A DNA stretch of 64,000 bases. Source: Mastigias papua (lineage: Eukaryota; Cnidaria; Scyphozoa; Rhizostomeae; Mastigiidae). The notes below the pieces were generated by a model. It did not search any database, was not told where the DNA came from, and worked only from the letters and a program-made list of their open reading frames with translations. Shown here piece by piece: positions 58,817 through 64,000 of this stretch (position 1 is its first letter; every line of letters begins with the position of its first letter). The position numbers and the translations under genes are program-made. The DNA is taken from assembly GCA_964019165.1 (NCBI GenBank), contig OZ025272.1, forward strand, positions 15,909,093-15,973,092, read 5' to 3'.

Positions 58817-61800
58817 TTATTTAATATCACAGAGCAGAGCCACACCTCGCAAAGCCCAATGGTCTGGGTTCTGGGTGGTTCTTAAGTCAACTGGTGCAAT
58901 GTATGTCCTGTCCGTACGTATAGGTTTTTTGTATATCGGACAGCAGTACATTTTCGGGTCTTTATTGTTGATGTTGTTTATAGCATAGATGTGAATGACT
59001 GGCATTGGTGTAAAGAGTACTTTTGCAGGTGGCTCAACGAGTTTGCATCCACGTCTGTCCCAACCGGCTCCATCTAAAAACAATCCATGGACATACACCC
59101 CTTCGGACGGGGGTGATGAGACATCATCTTTGTTTATTTTCAAGACATCGTTTTGCAGAATCACAGTATCAAGGGACCATGACTTTGAAGGGTCTTTTGA
59201 TGTTCCTTTGTGTGCACGAGTGACCTCCTACAGACGAGAAAAATAGGCAATTCAAATATTTTACTTAACGCATTCAGTGAATGCAACGGCTTTTTATTAC
59301 TAATACCGAAATTTTCTTGACTATCAAATGTTTCAATGATTCATTTTTTCCAAATTAGCTTCCCAACGCAACGTGGAGTGCATCCTAGTGAAAACCCAGA
59401 AGCCAAGTCTTACTACAGGAGACTTTAATTTTCCAAGTAGGATGTTATTTCTAAATACAAAAATAAAACGTTTATTTACTAGCACGGCAAAGTTAAAATG
59501 TCATTTCTTTGGGTGGATATCATACTGTATCAACATTGCAAAAATGAATACAACTAAATATCTCTAAGCTGCAAGAAAGCATTATACCCTAACATCTAAT
59601 CCATAAAAAGCCACATAGCCGATTGGCTAAAGAGTCAAGTTCACACAACGTCATAACCGCAGCATTTCACCACATTTTGATATCATAATATCAATAACTG
59701 TTAAATGCTCTCTCTAACCCTATCAATTGGGTAGGGCTGTGATGGTCCCCTGGTTTTAGCAGTCCTCTCTCAATAGCAAGCTAAGTGCACATTGTGATGG
59801 GGATACAACTCCTGTGCAAATTGGCAAAAAAGAGGGCCAGTACCAGATGACTTACCCTTGAGCATGGCATCTGAAAGCGTGACCCGGTGGCTTAATAGTT
59901 TCTCAGACTTTCATTTTAATTTCGCCTAAGTCCTGTCGTCATTGCATACTTCAACACGGATAACATATATAAGTAAACTTGACATCAGCTCTTACCCAAC
60001 TAACAGATAGCCACTATAAAGTAACACCCACCTGTCGCATGGCAGTAAGGAAGCCTTGGGGGTTGAAAAAGCCAGTCATCCAGAAAACATTCGGACGGCC
60101 AGAAAAACACCATTCATTAAACTGTGTATTACGCTCTAGCAATTCAGTGTACCAAAAGCCAAGAGTTGATGATTCCCAAGAAATCTATAAAACATAAAAG
60201 AAAAATCAATACCACGTACAAAAAACGTAAATGATACTGTGCAGGTTTGTTGATTCTACACTTTTTATATACACAGGTCCTACTTAGAAAGCCAGATGGG
60301 ATACTAACTTTACATTCATAAAAAATGTATCATTGTAAAAAGGGAGTATGAGCTGAAATTAAAGAAACGATAATTTGTGAAAATGGCATGGAGATTATTA
60401 AGAAACCTATGATGCATGATGGTTGTGAAGAAGATAAACACACATACCCTTTTCCATGATTCAGGTATTCGTGCATCAAACATACAATCGAGTGCGTCTC
60501 TAAGGGTTTCATTCATTATGATAGTACCATCAATGGCGAGTTTAAGATCAGTCAAGGTTTGCCGCACCGTTGAAATCACTCGCTGCATTCGATCGATTTC
60601 TTGCTTCAGGAAAATATTCATTGGTGCATACGCTCCCATCTTTTGAATCCGAGCTCGTACCTTAAAAGGAGAGAAATATGGATTATAAAGCATCTGTGTC
60701 ATGCAAGCATCTGAAATCAGATGAAATCAGATAGTATGCTCTGGTAATGTTTCCCCGGGAAAACGACCAAGAACATTTGAATTGAATGGATGACAACATA
60801 TATTCTTAAGTCAAATTGCTTGGCACCTAACTGAGTTGTATGGTATGATAGTAGGTAATAATAAGACGTAAAGAGACGTTCAGAACTTATTATGAAAGGA
60901 GTAGCAGCTGATTGGGGAAAGATGAAAATTGAATGAAAATCTCTTTATGCTCGAAAGAGACCCAGGTTTGCTTTCATTATGTTTCTGCAGTCTTAACGTA
61001 TCCTCTGTGTACGTTGATATGGCATTAATGTCCTAATTGAATACAAGAGTAGTTTGAATTGAAAAGGTTCTTATTGTGAAAAGAAAAACAGTTTGGATAA
61101 TATATTAAAGACAATTTTATTTCTTCTTGTCATATGAACCAACAAAAAAAATAAAAGACCTCTGGTTATGTGGCAAGAGGTTTGCTATTAAAAGGATATT
61201 TTGTCGTTTACAACACAAAATTCAGGCACTAAAAGCAAAACACCATTTCTTAACAGATCTATCAATCCTATTACTGACAAAAATCTCAGTTGAAGGTTTC
61301 AGTGATATGGGTGTCTAGTTAGCTGTTCCTGAGAATATTGCAATAACCATAAAACAAGGTAACCAAAGGTTTAAGAGGTAGTCCATCACTTCTGATACAA
61401 AATAGCTAACAAATAGTTAAGACTTGATGATTTGCAAGATAATCAGAATTTTACCCTTTACGATAAATAGATTAAATTAAATTCTACAACAACATCGTAT
61501 AACCAAACAGATTTCAAATTAATAACACTAAGTAGTAGGATTCTTGCGGAGGAGTCTTTAAAGTAGATTAACTAACGAGATGAGGGACCCTCCTTGTGCT
61601 ACTAGGACTAGCAAGGCTGATGTGAATGATAAATGCTTCATATCCAAAGGGATCATAATGTGGTAAGATTTTGATCTACATTCACATGACGTTTTGATAA
61701 TGAATTTCCAGATCTCTTTTGAATAAAAATTTTGAGATAGAGTTTCTAATTTCTAAAGGAAATTAATTCCAGAGTCTTGCCCCCATGTATCGAATGGGCC

Positions 61801-63478
61801 ATAAGCCAAAATTGCAGTGCATTTTGTTTGTCAAAACATATATCTCCACGAGATGATATGACAAGTAAGAAACATAAATGATTAACGATAATCAAATTAC
61901 TTCATGATTGACGTAATTAGGCGGTAATTTCTCAAGCATATCATCTGCTAAACGATGCACCAAACTCTCTCTTGTTTCTCCACCACCAGATGAACTATCT
62001 TTGGGCTGTATACTTAGAATCGTGTCGAGACAATTCTTTGCAACATTGCTCTGATACCTTTAAAACATTTCAAACAACTAATGAAAAACAGATACTGTAA
62101 AATTTCGAGCTCAAACGCAAAAAGTGGCATCTAATACATCCATACTACATGTTTCCCATAACCCATACCATGAAAACGATTTTTGTGGGCAAATACACAC
62201 ATTATGACAGTTCTGTAAAAATTTAGGAAACTAATAAACTATATGGCAGACTCGGTAAGTTTAAACTAAATGCTTTCTGGGCAGTTTTGAAGAAATGAAA
62301 TTAATGGACACCACACAAAGCTCGATCTTGAAGGCTCTACGCTTCACAGATTACATAAAGAAATTGAAACTGGATTCGAAGTGCAGTGAAAAAGTTTATA
62401 AATGTAGACACTTAACGATTGACAGTAGAGCTACTGACTTGCTTCTTTAGACTTACCCTAACTCTTTTTCGACTTATCCTAACAGTTTTCGTAATTTGTG
62501 TCAATGTGTGCAAATAATCATTACAATATCAAAATATATATTATAAGAACTATCAGATTTAACTCGTTTCGCTTACGTAATATCAGCATTTGGATGGAGC
62601 CCAAAGACCTCAGGAGTATCTACCAATGGGAGGCTGTCAATGGAATCGAGATATTGTTGTAACGTATTGCACCGTGGGATAGAGTACCCTTTGTAGAAGA
62701 CAAAATTCTGCTGGAACATGTTATCGCTGAACCAAACCTAGAAATGGAAAACAGAGTCATCTGGTTTAGTATACATTGCTAATATCATCAGCCGTTCAAG
62801 AAAATTTACTTTAACATTACCAAAACGCTTGGTAAACTACCTATTGAAATAATCTTGGCTTTACATAATATACACTACTGGTATCATTGACATTTACTAG
62901 AATTTACCCAAATGTTCCAAAACGTTTGCTTAAATATTAGTAATATATACGTCAAAAGTATAGTCCTTAAATCAAATTCAGTAGAGTAGAATACAAGTGT
63001 GTTGGTATATCTACAACCAAAAGCACTTCGAAAGGTGCGAGAACAAGGTAGTAACAGGCATTAGAAAGGATTCTACTAGAATCTTTAAGAAAAAGCTAAT
63101 AAACCTGCAATTGGCTTATCTTTTCGTAAAAGATTTTCTGTGATTCAAAAAAGAAAGAAAACGTACTCACCCTCGTGAAAGTATTAAGTAACCTCTTGTC
63201 ATAATCATCCGTTACCCTTCCACCGTACTGTACTTCTCCCAACATATAACGAACTGTATTCCATGAAACCCCTTTCTTTGGATCCATGTCATCCAAATGA
63301 TTCTGAACAAACTGAACACTTGACGAAAAATCAGCTTGATTAAATTCGTAAGGAATGTTCCATCCAAGTGGTCCGTATTTTCGTCTTTCTTGTACTGTTG
63401 TGTGCAATATAGCAACAGCATACAACATTGGTTTCCACTGTGGTAAGTTCGTGACGTCTAATTGATCTTGTGTCAGCC
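58817..63478 (-). CDS. Axonemal dynein heavy chain, DNAH5/DNAH8 type, C-terminal exons
   Basis: Outer-arm dynein heavy chain, the ATP-driven motor of ciliary beating. Six minus-strand exons with matching splice phases are visible: 63478-63171, 62737-62577, 62057-61901, 60660-60448, 60184-60032 and 59227-58817 (TAA). Together they give about 467 C-terminal residues. Landmarks in order are [163 protein letters not shown] and the terminal GVALLCDIK. This is the region after the AAA6 module, including the dynein C-terminal domain, and is strongly conserved. The last exon has a short extra segment (TSKDPSKS) after EVTRAHKG. Earlier exons lie beyond 64000. Confidence 0.95.
59228..63170 (-). other. 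Introns of the dynein gene
   Basis: Five introns of 433, 519, 804, 263 and 1,240 bp separate the six exons, all with GT donors and AG acceptors on the minus strand. They are AT-rich. I saw no inserted gene or clear transposon in them, including the largest stretch, 60661-61900. Confidence 0.8.
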
Positions 63479-64000
63479 CTGTTGGCAGGAACGAAAGATG
63501 AAGTAAAACACAAGGGAACGATGATTAGCCATACGCAAACCATAACAGGATACAACCACAACTATGGTGATAAGAAGCTCTATTTTCGTACTGTCAATCA
63601 CACTATATTTGACTATCTCCCAAGTCCTAGTTAAGTTGAATTTTACACGTTTCTTGCAAGGAACATAGCTCAAGATCTAATTCTTAAAAGCTCCTTGTTG
63701 TTGGACGAGATTTAAACATATTTTAGTACAAAAAGTTCCCAAAACGTGTAGCCACATATTTAGTGCTATAGACAATGAAAGTGCTATTTGTTAAGACAGG
63801 AACATCATCGTCACCATTCACTCATTCATTCATTCATTCATTCACTCATTCACTCATTCATTTATTTATTCACTCATTCATTATTTAATGTAAGCTACTT
63901 ACATTAAAAATAGCAGAGTTAACGCTGATTTAGGTCTGCTATATGCAATTCAAAAAGACAGATAAAATGTGCTAAAATAATGCAATTTAAAGTCTACAAA
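63479..64000. other. Dynein intron running off the window
   Basis: No exon recognised. It contains a tetranucleotide array (63815-63885) of TCATTCAT and TCACTCAT units. The upstream dynein exon expected to precede the glycine of the visible first exon is not within the window. Confidence 0.75.
63815..63885. repeat. (CATT)n/(CACT)n microsatellite
   Basis: About 70 bp of ATTC units with CACT and TTTA interruptions. Confidence 0.9.

Noticed and set aside
58995..59246. Plus-strand ORFs over the last dynein exon
   Set aside because: They are antisense shadows of the minus-strand dynein coding sequence.

Overview
This is a stretch of AT-rich animal nuclear DNA, not prokaryotic. The genes are split by GT/AG introns, most of the space is intron and intergenic DNA, and the rest is microsatellites, decayed non-LTR retrotransposons and MITE-like DNA transposons. 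An axonemal dynein heavy chain indicates a metazoan with motile cilia. The transposon and microsatellite mix fits a marine invertebrate (for example hemichordate, echinoderm, amphioxus or similar), but the species cannot be fixed from the sequence alone.

Four SLC22-type (organic cation/carnitine-like, major facilitator superfamily) transporter genes lie head-to-tail on the + strand, called A, B, C and D here. The gene model has 8 coding exons. A (4643-9736) lacks exon 1, which should lie left of the window. B runs 16144-25110, C 27792-38590 and D 46160-55095. A and C are one paralogue type, B and D the other. The pair A+B (about 490-26249) is repeated as C+D (about 30345-56234) at very high identity with an offset of about 29-30 kb. 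So a two-gene module was tandemly duplicated recently, or two haplotypes were joined in assembly.

Only C is intact and complete by eye (525 aa). A is open in every exon inside the window. B and D share a one-base insertion in exon 6 that shifts the frame and stops translation in exon 7. D also has a 38-bp deletion in exon 7. C is followed by a second copy of the last exon (40697-40970) carrying an in-frame TGA. The last exon of A looks like a recombinant between the two last-exon types of C.

Mobile DNA accounts for much of the difference between the two halves. It includes a 1.49-kb hAT-like element with about 340-bp inverted repeats and an 8-bp target duplication just upstream of gene B (empty site upstream of D). 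There is also a 1-kb DNA transposon with a Myb/SANT-like ORF at 517-1509, LINE fragments at 1-454, 11938-12763, 29512-30105 and 43258-44083, and several MITE families (10422/41728, 26674/57025, 57749).

The right end (58817-63478, - strand) holds six exons of the C-terminal part of an axonemal dynein heavy chain of the DNAH5/DNAH8 type, ending at its natural stop. The upstream exons lie beyond the window. The transporter cluster and the dynein gene are convergent neighbours with no evident functional link.
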